Shown here piece after piece: positions 10,361-19,519 of a stretch of DNA of 64,000 bases. Within the stretch, counting starts at the first letter, position 1. Every line of letters begins with the position of its first letter. Source of the DNA: Pseudomonas gingeri (lineage in GTDB: Bacteria > Pseudomonadota > Gammaproteobacteria > Pseudomonadales > Pseudomonadaceae); contig NZ_JACAOR010000005.1 of NCBI RefSeq assembly GCF_013386115.1, positions 722,543 through 786,542 on the forward strand. Direction: 5' to 3'. The notes under the pieces were generated by a model. The model was not told the DNA's origin. It ran no database searches and saw only the letters and a program-made list of their open reading frames with translations. A program made the position numbers and the translations under genes.

Positions 10361-10825
10361 CTAGCGCCTCGCTGACAGATAGGCGTCGTAGTCCGGTACC
10401 CGATACTCATGGGCCTGCTCCATCAGCGGGCTGCTGAGCAGGTAGTCGGCGGTGCATTCGTTACAGGCCACGGGAATGTTCCAGACCGCCGCGACCCGCA
10501 GCAAGGCCTTGATATCCGGATCGTGGGGCTGTGGTTCGAAGGGATCCCAGAAAAACACCAGCAAATCGACACGCTGCTCGGCGATCCGCGCGCCGAGCTG
10601 CTGGTCGCCGCCCAGCGGGCCGCTGATCATGCTTTCCACCGGCAGGCCGAGGCGCTTGTTCAGCAGCAGGCCGGTGGTGCCGGTCGCCACCAGTTCGTGC
10701 CGGGCCAGGCGCTCCTTTTGCCGCTCGGCCCAATCGAGCAGGAATACCTTGCAGTGATCATGGGCCACCAGGGCGATACGCTTGCGCGCCGCCATGGTGT
10801 TGCGGGTAAAACTGATACCTATCAT
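10361..10825 (-). CDS. mgsA: Methylglyoxal synthase
   Basis: The 154-residue protein converts dihydroxyacetone phosphate to methylglyoxal and phosphate in the cytoplasm. Visible family features are RIALVAHDHCK, the phosphate-binding ATGTTG, the catalytic aspartate in SGPLGGDQQ, and FFWDPFEPQPHDPDIKALLR. It starts 39 bp after the gapA stop on the same strand, so both are probably co-transcribed. It may act as an overflow valve for triose phosphates produced by the Entner-Doudoroff route. Confidence 0.95.
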   Translation of the reverse strand: MIGISFTRNTMAARKRIALVAHDHCKVFLLDWAERQKERLARHELVATGTTGLLLNKRLGLPVESMISGPLGGDQQLGARIAEQRVDLLVFFWDPFEPQPHDPDIKALLRVAAVWNIPVACNECTADYLLSSPLMEQAHEYRVPDYDAYLSARR

Positions 10826-10864
10826 CGGTCCTGCTCCCTGCCCGTCGCTTCGTTGCCTGTGCGC

Positions 10865-11866
10865 TTATTCCGCGTTGCAAAGAGCCAGGCAGTTATCCAG
10901 CATGCGGTTGGAGAAGCCCCACTCGTTGTCGTACCAGGCCAGGACCTTGAGCAGCTTGCCGCTGGCCTTGGTGTGGTTGGCGTCGAAGATCGACGACAGC
11001 GGATTGTGGTTGAAGTCACTGGAAACCAGCGGCAGGGTGTTGTAGCCGAGGATCTTCGAGTGCTGGCTGGCTTCCTTGAGCAGTGCGTTGACCTCGTCGG
11101 CGCTGGCTTCGCGCTTGAGCTGCACGGTCAGGTCGACCAGCGATACGTTGATCACCGGCACACGCACGGCCATGCCGGTCAGCTTGCCGGCCAGTTCCGG
11201 CAGTACCAGGCCCACGGCTTCGGCGGCACCGGTCTTGCTCGGGATCATGTTCTGGGTCGCAGAACGCGCGCGGTACGGGTCGGTGTGGTAGACGTCGGTC
11301 AGGTTCTGGTCGTTGGTGTAGGCATGGATGGTGGTCATCAGGCCGCTTTCGATGCCCAGCTCGCGGTGCAGCACCTGGGCCACCGGGGCCAGGCAGTTGG
11401 TGGTGCACGACGCGTTGGAGATGATCTGGTGCGACTGGCGCAGGATGTCATGGTTGACCCCGTACACCACGGTGGCATCGGCGCCTTTGGCCGGTGCGGA
11501 AATAATCACTTTGCGGGCGCCGGCGCTCAGGTGCGCGGCGGCCTTGGCACGGTCGGTGAACAGACCGGTGCATTCGAAGACCACGTCGATCTTTTCGGCG
11601 GCCCAGGGCAGTTCGGCCGGATTGCGGATCGCGCTGACCGAGATGCGGTCGCCGTTGACGGTCAGGCTTTCGTTGTCATGCTCTACGCTGGCATCGAAGG
11701 TACCGTGGACGGTGTCGTACTTGAGCAGATGGGCATTGATGGAGCTATCGCCCAGATCGTTGATGGCGACGACCTGCAGGTCCTGGCGGTAACCTTGGGT
11801 ATAGAGTGCGCGCAGGACGTTGCGGCCGATACGGCCAAAACCGTTGATTGCGATTCGTAGCGTCAT
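10865..11866 (-). CDS. gapA: Type I glyceraldehyde-3-phosphate dehydrogenase
   Basis: A 333-residue NAD-dependent GAPDH with the Rossmann start [21 protein letters not shown], the catalytic cysteine in SNASCTTNC, and [12 protein letters not shown] near the end. It lies divergent from edd, the arrangement of gap-1 in other pseudomonads, where it oxidises the glyceraldehyde 3-phosphate released by KDPG aldolase. The HexR-type site at 11892-11906 lies 25 bp upstream of its start. Confidence 0.97.
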   Translation of the reverse strand: MTLRIAINGFGRIGRNVLRALYTQGYRQDLQVVAINDLGDSSINAHLLKYDTVHGTFDASVEHDNESLTVNGDRISVSAIRNPAELPWAAEKIDVVFECTGLFTDRAKAAAHLSAGARKVIISAPAKGADATVVYGVNHDILRQSHQIISNASCTTNCLAPVAQVLHRELGIESGLMTTIHAYTNDQNLTDVYHTDPYRARSATQNMIPSKTGAAEAVGLVLPELAGKLTGMAVRVPVINVSLVDLTVQLKREASADEVNALLKEASQHSKILGYNTLPLVSSDFNHNPLSSIFDANHTKASGKLLKVLAWYDNEWGFSNRMLDNCLALCNAE

Positions 11867-11891
11867 GAGGAAAGCGCCTGTCGTAGTTTTG

Positions 11892-11906
11892 TTGTTGGAA
11901 TTACAA
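11892..11906. promoter_or_regulatory. HexR operator, gapA-proximal
   Basis: TTGT-N7-ACAA matches exactly the operator described for Pseudomonas HexR. It lies in the gapA-edd intergenic region, nearer gapA. HexR releases such sites when it binds 2-keto-3-deoxy-6-phosphogluconate. Confidence 0.88.
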
Positions 11907-11953
11907 GATTATTCGCATAAAAATAGAAAACAAGCCTTTTTAGTGGCAATATT

Positions 11954-11968
11954 TTGTTTTATCTACAA
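11954..11968. promoter_or_regulatory. HexR operator, edd-proximal
   Basis: A second exact TTGT-N7-ACAA site lies 62 bp from the first (start to start) and 110 bp before edd. Two separate operators suggest that the gapA and edd promoters are controlled individually by HexR. Confidence 0.88.
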
Positions 11969-12077
11969 CGAGTGACCTGATTCAACAGGTCCAGATGATT
12001 GAAAAGCCCTGTCCTGCGCGGCTTTCGGTCAGCTTGGAACCACAGGTCGCCACATCCGTTAGCCTGGAGTTCTACAC

Positions 12078-13904
12078 ATGCATCCCCGCGTTCTTGAGGT
12101 CACCGAACGTCTTATCGCCCGCAGTCGCGCCACCCGCGAGGCATACCTGGCACTGATTCGCGGCGCCGCCAGCGACGGTCCGGTACGCGGCAAGCTGCAG
12201 TGCGCGAACTTCGCCCACGGCGTGGCCGGGTGCGGCACCGAAGACAAAAACACCTTGCGCATGATGAATGCCGCCAACGTGGCAATTGTTTCGTCATATA
12301 ACGACATGCTTTCCGCCCACCAGCCTTACGAAACCTATCCGGAGCAGATCAAGCAGGCGCTGCGCGAGATCGGCTCGGTCGGCCAGTTCGCCGGCGGTGT
12401 GCCGGCGATGTGCGATGGCGTGACCCAGGGCGAGCCGGGCATGGAACTGGGGATCGCCAGCCGCGAAGTGATCGCCATGTCCACTGCCGTGGCGCTGTCC
12501 CACAACATGTTCGATGCCGCGCTGATGCTCGGTATCTGCGACAAGATCGTGCCTGGCCTGATGATGGGCGCGCTGCGTTTCGGTCACCTGCCGACGATCT
12601 TCGTGCCGGGCGGGCCGATGGTCTCGGGCATTTCCAACAAGCAGAAGGCCGACGTCCGCCAGCGTTACGCCGAAGGCAAGGCCAGTCGTGAGGAGCTGCT
12701 GGAGTCGGAGATGAAGTCCTACCACAGCCCGGGTACCTGTACGTTCTATGGCACCGCCAACACCAACCAGTTGCTGATGGAAGTCATGGGCCTGCACCTG
12801 CCGGGCGCGTCCTTCGTCAACCCGAATACCCCGCTGCGTGATGCGCTGACCCGCGAGGCGGCCTTCCAGGTCACGCGCCTGACCAAGCAGAGCGGCAGCT
12901 TCATGCCGATCGGCGAAATCGTCGACGAGCGCTCGCTGGTCAACTCCATCGTGGCCCTGCACGCCACCGGCGGTTCGACCAACCACACCCTGCACATGCC
13001 GGCCATCGCCCAGGCCGCCGGGATCCAGCTGACCTGGCAGGACATGGCCGACCTCTCCGAGGTGGTGCCGACCCTGTCCCACGTCTACCCGAACGGCAAG
13101 GCCGACATCAACCACTTCCAGGCGGCGGGCGGCATGTCGTTCCTGATCCGCGAACTGCTGGAAGCCGGCCTGCTCCACGAAAACGTCAACACCGTGGCCG
13201 GTCACGGCCTCAGCCGCTATACCCGCGAGCCGTTCCTGCAGGACGGCGAACTGGTCTGGCGGGAAGGCCCGATCGAAAGCCTCGACGAAAACATCCTGCG
13301 TCCGGTGGCCCGTGCCTTCTCCCCCGAGGGTGGCCTGCGGGTGATGGAAGGCAACCTGGGCCGCGGTGTGATGAAGGTCTCCGCCGTGGCTCCGGAACAC
13401 CAGGTCGTCGAAGCACCGGCGGTGGTGTTCCAGGACCAGCAGGACCTGGCCGATGCGTTCAAGGCCGGTCTGCTGGAGAAGGATTTCGTGGCGGTGATGC
13501 GCTTCCAGGGCCCGCGCTCCAACGGTATGCCGGAGCTGCACAAGATGACCCCGTTCCTCGGCGTGCTGCAGGATCGAGGCTTCAAGGTCGCGCTGGTGAC
13601 CGACGGGCGCATGTCCGGCGCCTCGGGCAAGATCCCGGCGGCCATCCATGTCTGTCCGGAAGCCCATGTGGGCGGCGCGCTGGCGCGGGTACGGGACGGT
13701 GACGTGATCCGTGTCGACGGGGTCCACGGGACGCTGAAGGTGCTGGTCGATGACGCCGAATTCGCCGCGCGCGAGCCGGCGATCGGTCTGCTGGGTAATA
13801 ATACCGGCTGTGGCCGCGAACTGTTCGGCTTCATGCGCATGGCCTTCAGCTCGGCAGAGCAGGGGGCCAGTGCGTTCACTTCGGCCCTGGAGACCCTGAA
13901 ATGA
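12078..13904 (+). CDS. edd: 6-phosphogluconate dehydratase
   Basis: The 608-residue IlvD/Edd-family [4Fe-4S] dehydratase makes KDPG from 6-phosphogluconate, the first committed Entner-Doudoroff step. Cysteine-bearing motifs are visible ([42 protein letters not shown]), as are [15 protein letters not shown] and [16 protein letters not shown]. Length is normal for Edd. It overlaps glk by four bases (ATGA), giving an edd-glk-gltR-gtrS direction of transcription. Confidence 0.97.
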   Translation: MHPRVLEVTERLIARSRATREAYLALIRGAASDGPVRGKLQCANFAHGVAGCGTEDKNTLRMMNAANVAIVSSYNDMLSAHQPYETYPEQIKQALREIGSVGQFAGGVPAMCDGVTQGEPGMELGIASREVIAMSTAVALSHNMFDAALMLGICDKIVPGLMMGALRFGHLPTIFVPGGPMVSGISNKQKADVRQRYAEGKASREELLESEMKSYHSPGTCTFYGTANTNQLLMEVMGLHLPGASFVNPNTPLRDALTREAAFQVTRLTKQSGSFMPIGEIVDERSLVNSIVALHATGGSTNHTLHMPAIAQAAGIQLTWQDMADLSEVVPTLSHVYPNGKADINHFQAAGGMSFLIRELLEAGLLHENVNTVAGHGLSRYTREPFLQDGELVWREGPIESLDENILRPVARAFSPEGGLRVMEGNLGRGVMKVSAVAPEHQVVEAPAVVFQDQQDLADAFKAGLLEKDFVAVMRFQGPRSNGMPELHKMTPFLGVLQDRGFKVALVTDGRMSGASGKIPAAIHVCPEAHVGGALARVRDGDVIRVDGVHGTLKVLVDDAEFAAREPAIGLLGNNTGCGRELFGFMRMAFSSAEQGASAFTSALETLK

Positions 13905-14860
13905 AATTGGCCCTGGTTGGCGATATCGGCGGCACCAACGCCCGCTTCGCCCTGTGGAAAGACAACGGCCTGGATTCGGTCAAGGTGCTCGCCACCGCCG
14001 ATCACGCCTGTCCGGAAGACGCCATCAAGGTCTATCTGAGCGAGCTGGGACTGGAATTGGGCGCGGTCGGCGCGGTCTGCCTTTCGGTGGCCGGCCCGGT
14101 CAGCGGTGACGAGTTCCGTTTCACCAACAATCACTGGCGCCTGAGCCGCAAGGCCTTCTGCGCGACCTTGCGGGTCGATGAGCTGTTGCTGGTCAACGAT
14201 TTCTCGGCCATGGCCCTGGGCATGACCCGCCTCGAGCCCGGTGATTTCCGCGTGGTCTGCGAAGGCACCGCGGAGCCGCTGCGCCCGGCCGTGGTGATCG
14301 GTCCGGGAACCGGCCTGGGGGTCGGAACCTTGCTGCACCTGGGCGACGACCGCTTCATGGCGCTGCCGGGCGAGGGCGGACACGTCGACCTGCCGTTGAG
14401 CAGCCCGCGGGAAACCCAGCTCTGGCGGCATATCCACGATGAGATCGGCCATGTCAGCGCCGAAACCGCATTGAGTGGCGGCGGCCTGCCGCGGGTCTAC
14501 CGGGCCATCTGCGCGGTGGATGGGCATGCGCCGGTGCTGGAGACGCCGGAAGCGATCACCGCCGCGGGGTTGGCGGGCGATCCGATCGCCCTGGAAGTGC
14601 TGGAGCAATTCAGCTGCTGGCTGGGCCGGGTCGCGGGCAACAACGTGTTGACCACGGGCGGACGGGGTGGCGTGTATATCGTCGGTGGCGTGATTCCGCG
14701 CTTTGCCGACTTCTTCGTCAAGAGCGGCTTTGCCCGCAGCTTCGCCGACAAGGGCTGCATGAGCGACTACTTCAAGGGCATCCCGGTATGGCTGGTGACG
14801 GCACCCTATTCCGGCCTGATCGGCGCGGGGGTGGCCTTGCAGCAGGCGTTTGCGAACTGA
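13901..14860 (+). CDS. glk: Glucokinase
   Basis: This 319-residue kinase of the bacterial Glk family phosphorylates cytoplasmic glucose delivered by the Gts transporter. It begins [16 protein letters not shown] (phosphate motif), carries [13 protein letters not shown] and [14 protein letters not shown], and has the GEGGHVDLP substrate motif. Its start overlaps the edd stop, so translation of the two is coupled. Confidence 0.96.
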   Translation: MKLALVGDIGGTNARFALWKDNGLDSVKVLATADHACPEDAIKVYLSELGLELGAVGAVCLSVAGPVSGDEFRFTNNHWRLSRKAFCATLRVDELLLVNDFSAMALGMTRLEPGDFRVVCEGTAEPLRPAVVIGPGTGLGVGTLLHLGDDRFMALPGEGGHVDLPLSSPRETQLWRHIHDEIGHVSAETALSGGGLPRVYRAICAVDGHAPVLETPEAITAAGLAGDPIALEVLEQFSCWLGRVAGNNVLTTGGRGGVYIVGGVIPRFADFFVKSGFARSFADKGCMSDYFKGIPVWLVTAPYSGLIGAGVALQQAFAN

Positions 14861-14933
14861 TCCGCAATGTTGATGGTTCCTGCGTGGTCCGTAGGAATCA
14901 TCAGCGATCAGTACAGGCAACACAGCTTCACGG

Positions 14934-14947
14934 CTTAATCGATTAAG
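14934..14947. promoter_or_regulatory. 14-bp perfect palindrome upstream of gltR
   Basis: CTTAATC-GATTAAG is a perfect inverted repeat about 48 bp before the gltR start. It could be an operator or part of the gltR promoter; no known consensus was matched. Confidence 0.4.
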
Positions 14948-14994
14948 GCATAATCCGCGTTTCGGTCCTACCCACAACAACAAGGACGCCCACC

Positions 14995-15726
14995 GTGAGC
15001 GCAGTCAGTAAGTCCATTCTTCTGGTCGACGATGACCAGGAAATCCGTGAACTGCTGGACACCTACCTCAGTCGTGCCGGTTTCCAGGTGCGCACGGTCG
15101 GTGATGGCGCCGGTTTTCGCCAGGCGCTGAACGATGCCCACAGCGACCTGGTCATCCTTGATGTGATGCTCCCCGACGAAGACGGCTTCAGCCTCTGCCG
15201 CTGGGTCCGCCAGCACCCGCGCCAGGCCCAGGTGCCGATCATCATGCTCACCGCCAGTTCCGACGAAGCCGACCGGGTCATCGGCCTGGAGCTGGGTGCC
15301 GACGATTACCTGGGCAAACCCTTCAGCCCCCGCGAACTCCAGGCCCGGATCAAGGCGCTGTTGCGTCGTGCCCAGTTCGGCCAGGAACGCAGCGGCAGCG
15401 AAGTGCTGGCCTTCGACGAGTGGCGCCTGGACACGGTCAGCCACCGGCTGTTCCATGTCGACGGCGAGGAAGTGATTCTCTCCGGTGCCGACTTCGCCTT
15501 GCTCAAGCTGTTTCTCGACCATCCCCAGGAGATCCTCGATCGCGACACCATCGGCAATGCCACCCGTGGCCGTGACCTGATGCCCCTGGACCGGATCGTC
15601 GACATGGCCGTCAGCCGCTTGCGCCAGCGCCTGCGGGACACCGAGAAACCTCCCCGGCTGATTCGCACGGTGCGCGGCAGCGGTTATCAGTTGGCCGCCA
15701 ACGTCACCACCGCCAATGCTCTCTGA
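14995..15726 (+). CDS. gltR: Response regulator GltR of glucose transport
   Basis: A 243-residue OmpR-family regulator: receiver domain with the acidic pair in LLVDDDQE, acceptor Asp in [13 protein letters not shown] and Lys in [10 protein letters not shown], followed by a winged helix ([26 protein letters not shown]). It starts at GTG with AAGGA eight bases upstream. Its place between glk and the gts genes matches GltR/GltR-2, which with GtrS controls glucose and ketogluconate genes in pseudomonads. Confidence 0.93.
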   Translation: MSAVSKSILLVDDDQEIRELLDTYLSRAGFQVRTVGDGAGFRQALNDAHSDLVILDVMLPDEDGFSLCRWVRQHPRQAQVPIIMLTASSDEADRVIGLELGADDYLGKPFSPRELQARIKALLRRAQFGQERSGSEVLAFDEWRLDTVSHRLFHVDGEEVILSGADFALLKLFLDHPQEILDRDTIGNATRGRDLMPLDRIVDMAVSRLRQRLRDTEKPPRLIRTVRGSGYQLAANVTTANAL

Positions 15727-17176
15727 CCTGCGCCGGCGCTTGCCGGTCCCGCGTTCGCTGCTGGGGCGGATGCTGCTGCTGACGCTGTTCGCGGTGCTGC
15801 TGGCCCAGACCCTGTCCAGTGCCATCTGGCTTTCGCAACTGCGCGCTACCCAGCTCGAAGGCCTGGTGACCAGTGCCCGCAGCCTGGCGCACTCGATGAC
15901 CGCCAGTGTCAGCTACCTGCGCTCGTTGCCCCTGGCCTACCGGCCGCTGGTGCTCGACCAACTGCGCAGCATGGGGGGGACGCGTTTCGTCGTGACCCTG
16001 AACGACAAGCCGCTGGACATGAAACTGCTGGGACCGACCCCGCGCAAGACCGCGGTACTCGATGCCGTCCACGAGGTGCTGCGCCAGTCGTTGGGCAACG
16101 ATGTCGATATCTCGGTGAATTTCGTCAGCCCCGACGACCTGCGGATCTTCAACGGTGGCCTGAAGCTCGACGAGCTGCCGCGTTCCTGGGCCCACTACGC
16201 GCTGACCCTGGAACCGGTCAATCCGCCGGTGCTGGTGACGCAGATCCAGATGTCGCCGGGCGAGTGGCTGTATATCGCCTCGTTGCTACCCGAGCCCTAC
16301 ACCAGCCTGGAGGAGGAGGGGCTGCCGTCCCAGCAGCTGTGGTTCATCCTGCTCACCAGCGGTTTCCTGCTGTTGTTCATCGGCCTGCTGGTGCACTGGC
16401 AGAGCCGTCCGCTCAAGCGCCTGGCCCGTTCGGCCCGGGATATGTCGCTGGGGGCGGAGGAAGTGCGGCCGGTGCTGGAGGGCGGCGGCAGCGAAGTGAT
16501 GGAGGTCGGCCGGGCCCTCAATACCATGCGTGAACGCATCAGCCGCTACCTGACCGAGCGCAGCCAGTTGTTCAGCGCCATTTCCCATGACCTGCGCACG
16601 CCCATCACACGCCTGCGACTGCGGGTCGAACTGCTCGAGGACGAGAAGCTGCAAGTGAAGTTCGGCCGTGATCTCGACGAGTTGGAGATGCTGGTCAAGG
16701 GCGCCTTGCAGTGTGTGAAGGACACCGATATCCACGAGAATATCGAGCCGGTGGACCTCAACCACGCCCTCGATTGCCTGATCGAGCCCTACCTGCCGCC
16801 CAACGGCAATGGCCGGGTCACGCTGGATGGTCGCGCCCTGGCGGCCTTTCCCGGCAAGCCGCTGGCGCTGCGCCGTTGCATGGGCAACCTGATCGACAAC
16901 GCCCTCAAGTACGGTGACAAGGCTCACCTGCATATCGAGGACGATGACGAGGTCTTTGTCCTGCACGTCGATGACGAAGGTCCGGGGGTGCCCGAGCAGC
17001 GCCTGGAGCAGGTGTTCGAGCCGCATTTCCGCCTATCCGGCCAGCAGCAGGGCTACGGCCTGGGGCTGGGCATCGCGCGCAATATCGCCCACAGCCATGG
17101 CGGCGAAGTGAGCCTGCAGAACCTGCGTGAAGGTGGCCTGCGGGTTACTTTGTACTTGCCGCGAAATGCCGACTGA
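15716..17176 (+). CDS. gtrS: Sensor histidine kinase GtrS
   Basis: The 486-residue kinase overlaps gltR by 11 bp. It has two transmembrane segments (about residues 15-38 and 205-224, LWFILLTSGFLLLFIGLLVHW) around a periplasmic sensor domain, then HAMP, the phosphorylated His in FSAISHDLRTPITRLRL and the ATPase boxes NLIDNALKYG, DDEGPGVP and GYGLGLGIARNIA. In P. aeruginosa GtrS responds to 2-ketogluconate and phosphorylates GltR. Its 3' end overlaps the convergent AP2-like gene by 32 bp. Confidence 0.93.
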   Translation: MLSDLRRRLPVPRSLLGRMLLLTLFAVLLAQTLSSAIWLSQLRATQLEGLVTSARSLAHSMTASVSYLRSLPLAYRPLVLDQLRSMGGTRFVVTLNDKPLDMKLLGPTPRKTAVLDAVHEVLRQSLGNDVDISVNFVSPDDLRIFNGGLKLDELPRSWAHYALTLEPVNPPVLVTQIQMSPGEWLYIASLLPEPYTSLEEEGLPSQQLWFILLTSGFLLLFIGLLVHWQSRPLKRLARSARDMSLGAEEVRPVLEGGGSEVMEVGRALNTMRERISRYLTERSQLFSAISHDLRTPITRLRLRVELLEDEKLQVKFGRDLDELEMLVKGALQCVKDTDIHENIEPVDLNHALDCLIEPYLPPNGNGRVTLDGRALAAFPGKPLALRRCMGNLIDNALKYGDKAHLHIEDDDEVFVLHVDDEGPGVPEQRLEQVFEPHFRLSGQQQGYGLGLGIARNIAHSHGGEVSLQNLREGGLRVTLYLPRNAD

Positions 17177-17789
17177 TTGATAGCAGCGCCTGTTCCGGAC
17201 TGATCGTCAGCGACGCTTCCGGGGTGTTCGGCAACTGGCTGTCGGCTGAGGCGGCCGTCTGCCGGGCCTGGCCGATGGCGGCCTGGATACGGTGCTCGCG
17301 CAGGCGCGAATTGGTCTGGCTGAAGTGTTGCTGCAGGGTTTCCATGGCCTTTTCATAGGGCTCGTCACACAGCGCCAGCTGCCGTTGGCGTTCAGCCAGG
17401 GCCAGGCGCTTGGCCTGTTCCTCGCCATAACGTTCGACACTGAAGCTCCTGCTCAGGCTGTAGCCATGAATCCGCGTACTGGCGCGCCAGTAACCGGTGT
17501 TGTTGGACTCCACCCGCAGGACACCCGGATGACCGCTGGTGTTGTGCGGCAACAGGCGTTGGCGGCTTTCGGTGGTGGGCATGGGCTGCATCTTCAGCAC
17601 CAGCGCATTGCGACATGACTCTGCCGCCAGGCGCGCGCCCTGTTCGCCACCATGCTCGGCGAAGGTGAAGGTCTTGCTCAGGGGCTGGCCGTCGCGTCGC
17701 ACTTCCACTTTCCAGGCGTACTGCATCCCTCCCCGGTGCAACGGAAAAATGCAGCACTGACGGGCCAGGTGCGGGTTGTCGTTAACCAT
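17145..17789 (-). CDS. AP2-domain-like protein, function unknown
   Basis: The 214-residue protein holds two related segments of about 55 residues (near 25-75 and 85-140). Each has an aromatic strand, a basic strand, a Ser-(Arg/Lys)-x-Phe motif and a helix of the form (G/Y)GE-x-x-A-x-x-LA, the layout of AP2/ERF-like three-strand-plus-helix DNA-binding domains. The C-terminal third is glutamine-rich. AAGGAGG at the complement of 17798-17804 picks the ATG at 17789 over one 33 bases upstream. It converges on gtrS and overlaps it by 32 bp. Its target is unknown. Confidence 0.72.
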   Translation of the reverse strand: MVNDNPHLARQCCIFPLHRGGMQYAWKVEVRRDGQPLSKTFTFAEHGGEQGARLAAESCRNALVLKMQPMPTTESRQRLLPHNTSGHPGVLRVESNNTGYWRASTRIHGYSLSRSFSVERYGEEQAKRLALAERQRQLALCDEPYEKAMETLQQHFSQTNSRLREHRIQAAIGQARQTAASADSQLPNTPEASLTISPEQALLSISRHFAASTK

Positions 17790-18003
17790 GGGGCATGCCT
17801 CCTTGCGGGCGTGGGCTTTCATGGGTCATGTCATGGATGAAGTCTGGAAGGTTCGCCCAGGCAACGGCGGCCTTCAATGTGGGAAAACTGCTTAGGGAGC
17901 GCTCCTACACTGAAAAGGGACGCGGCCTAATCGGCGTTTTTCCTACCGGATGGCAAAAGCCCTGATGCGGCGGATTGTCGGGACAAGGCATTGTCACCGG
18001 CTG
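17790..18003. other. Intergenic region before the AGE isomerase gene
   Basis: No coding sequence is convincing here. The stretch holds the ribosome site of the leftward AP2-like gene and, at 17993-18008, an inverted repeat (GTCACC/GGTGAC) that leads into the promoter module at 18004-18059. Confidence 0.6.
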
Positions 18004-18059
18004 GTGACATTTTCACCGGCCTTCGTTACCTGTTGTCCGCGGGGTGCTGGTTAGAATCC
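18004..18059 (+). promoter_or_regulatory. Promoter module of the AGE isomerase gene, duplicated at gtsA
   Basis: GTGACATTT (18004), CCTTCGTTACCTG (18020) and the -10-like TAGAAT (18052) stand at offsets 0, 16 and 48, exactly as in the gtsA upstream region (19412, 19428, 19460). GGTGA and TCACC flank the CATTT core as an inverted repeat. The -35 region is poor, which suggests an activator site; GltR is the obvious candidate because its gene lies next door. Confidence 0.75.
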
Positions 18060-18125
18060 GCAGCATGGCGGGCCTGCGACCCGGCTCTGAACAACAAGAC
18101 TGAATAACAAGAAAAGGCGACGCCC

Positions 18126-19394
18126 ATGACTGGCGACAGCGTTGAATTTCCGTCCGGCAGTTGGCTGGATGCTCCTGCTCACCACGCCTGGTTGATGGCA
18201 GAAGGACAGCGCCTGCTGTCGTTCGCCAAGGCCTCCAGGCTGCCCGAAGGTTTCGGCAATCTGGATGCGCGTGGCTGCCTGCCGCCCGGGTCCATGGCCG
18301 AGACCATGAACACCGCGCGCATGACCCACAGTTTCGCCATGGCCCATGTCCAGGGGATTCCCGGTTGCCGCGAACTGGTCGACCACGGTGTCGCCGCGCT
18401 CTGGGGGCCGCTGCGCGATGCGACCTTCGGCGGTTGGTATGCCGTGGCCGAGCATCGCGATGGCAACAGTGGCAAGGCCGCCTACCTGCATGCCTTCGTG
18501 GCGCTCGCCGCCAGCTCGGCGGTGGTCGCCGGCAGCCCGGAAGCTCCCGGCCTGCTGGCCGAGGCGATCCGGGTGATCGACACGCATTTCTGGAGCGAGG
18601 AAGAGGGCACCCTGCGCGAGTCCTTCACCCGTGACTGGAGCAACGAGGAAAGTTATCGCGGCGCCAACAGCAACATGCACGGCACCGAGGCTTTCCTCGC
18701 CCTGGCCGATGTCACCGGCGACAGCCGCTGGCTCGACCGCGCCCTGCGCATCGTCGAGCGACTGATCCACCAGCAGGCGGCGGCCAATGGCTTCATGGTC
18801 ATCGAGCATTTCGATCGTCACTGGCAACCCTTGCCGGGTTACAACGAGGAAAACCCCGCCGACGGTTTCCGCCCCTACGGCACGACCCCGGGTCACGGTT
18901 TCGAATGGGCGCGGCTGGTGCTGCACCTTGAGGCCGCCCGCCGTGCGGCCGGGCTGGAGACGCCGCAATGGCTGCTGGCGGATGCCCGTGAACTGTTCGC
19001 CAGCGCCTGCCGCCATGGCTGGGCGGCGGACGGTGCGCCCGGTGTGGTCTACACCCTGGACTGGGAAAATCGCCCGGTGGTCCGCGAGCGCCTGCACTGG
19101 GTGCATTGCGAGGCGAGCGCGACGGCGGCGGCACTGCTGCGGCGCACGGGCGAGGAGCAGTACGAAACCTGGTACCGGCGCTTCTGGGACTTCAACGACC
19201 TGCACTTTATCGACCGGCTGCATGGCAGCTGGCATCACGAACTCGATGAGCATAACCAGCCCGGTGCACGCATCTGGGGTGGCAAACCCGATCTCTATCA
19301 TGCCTACCAGGCGGTGCTGTTACCCTGCCTGCCACTGGCACCGAGTCTCGCGAGCGCTCTGGCACGGGCCTCGGCGCCAAAAAAACGGTTATAG
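18126..19394 (+). CDS. AGE/YihS-family aldose-ketose isomerase
   Basis: The 422-residue protein has the (alpha/alpha)6-barrel signature of N-acylglucosamine 2-epimerase relatives: ETMNTARMTHSFAMA, SNMHGTEAFLALADVTGD, TPGHGFEWARLVL, HCEASATAAAL and KPDLYHAYQAVLLP. The conserved histidines fit the YihS/mannose-isomerase branch, which interconverts mannose, fructose and glucose in the cytoplasm. It sits between gtrS and gtsA and shares a promoter module with gtsA, so it probably channels hexoses imported by the same transporter. The exact sugar is inferred. Confidence 0.85.
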   Translation: MTGDSVEFPSGSWLDAPAHHAWLMAEGQRLLSFAKASRLPEGFGNLDARGCLPPGSMAETMNTARMTHSFAMAHVQGIPGCRELVDHGVAALWGPLRDATFGGWYAVAEHRDGNSGKAAYLHAFVALAASSAVVAGSPEAPGLLAEAIRVIDTHFWSEEEGTLRESFTRDWSNEESYRGANSNMHGTEAFLALADVTGDSRWLDRALRIVERLIHQQAAANGFMVIEHFDRHWQPLPGYNEENPADGFRPYGTTPGHGFEWARLVLHLEAARRAAGLETPQWLLADARELFASACRHGWAADGAPGVVYTLDWENRPVVRERLHWVHCEASATAAALLRRTGEEQYETWYRRFWDFNDLHFIDRLHGSWHHELDEHNQPGARIWGGKPDLYHAYQAVLLPCLPLAPSLASALARASAPKKRL

Positions 19395-19411
19395 ATACAT
19401 GTAACCATGCC

Positions 19412-19467
19412 GTGACATTTGCACGTCCCTTCGTTACCTGCGACGGGGCGTGCCTTGACTAGAATCC
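19412..19467 (+). promoter_or_regulatory. Promoter module of gtsA
   Basis: GTGACATTT, CCTTCGTTACCTG and TAGAAT occur with the same spacing as at 18004-18059. The flanking inverted repeat differs in sequence (CGTG/CACG in place of GGTGA/TCACC) but keeps its symmetry, which argues for a dimeric regulator binding here. Confidence 0.78.
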
Positions 19468-19519
19468 CATGCAGCGCAAGCACCAGACTTGCATGCATAA
19501 CAACAAGAAAGGTACTCAG

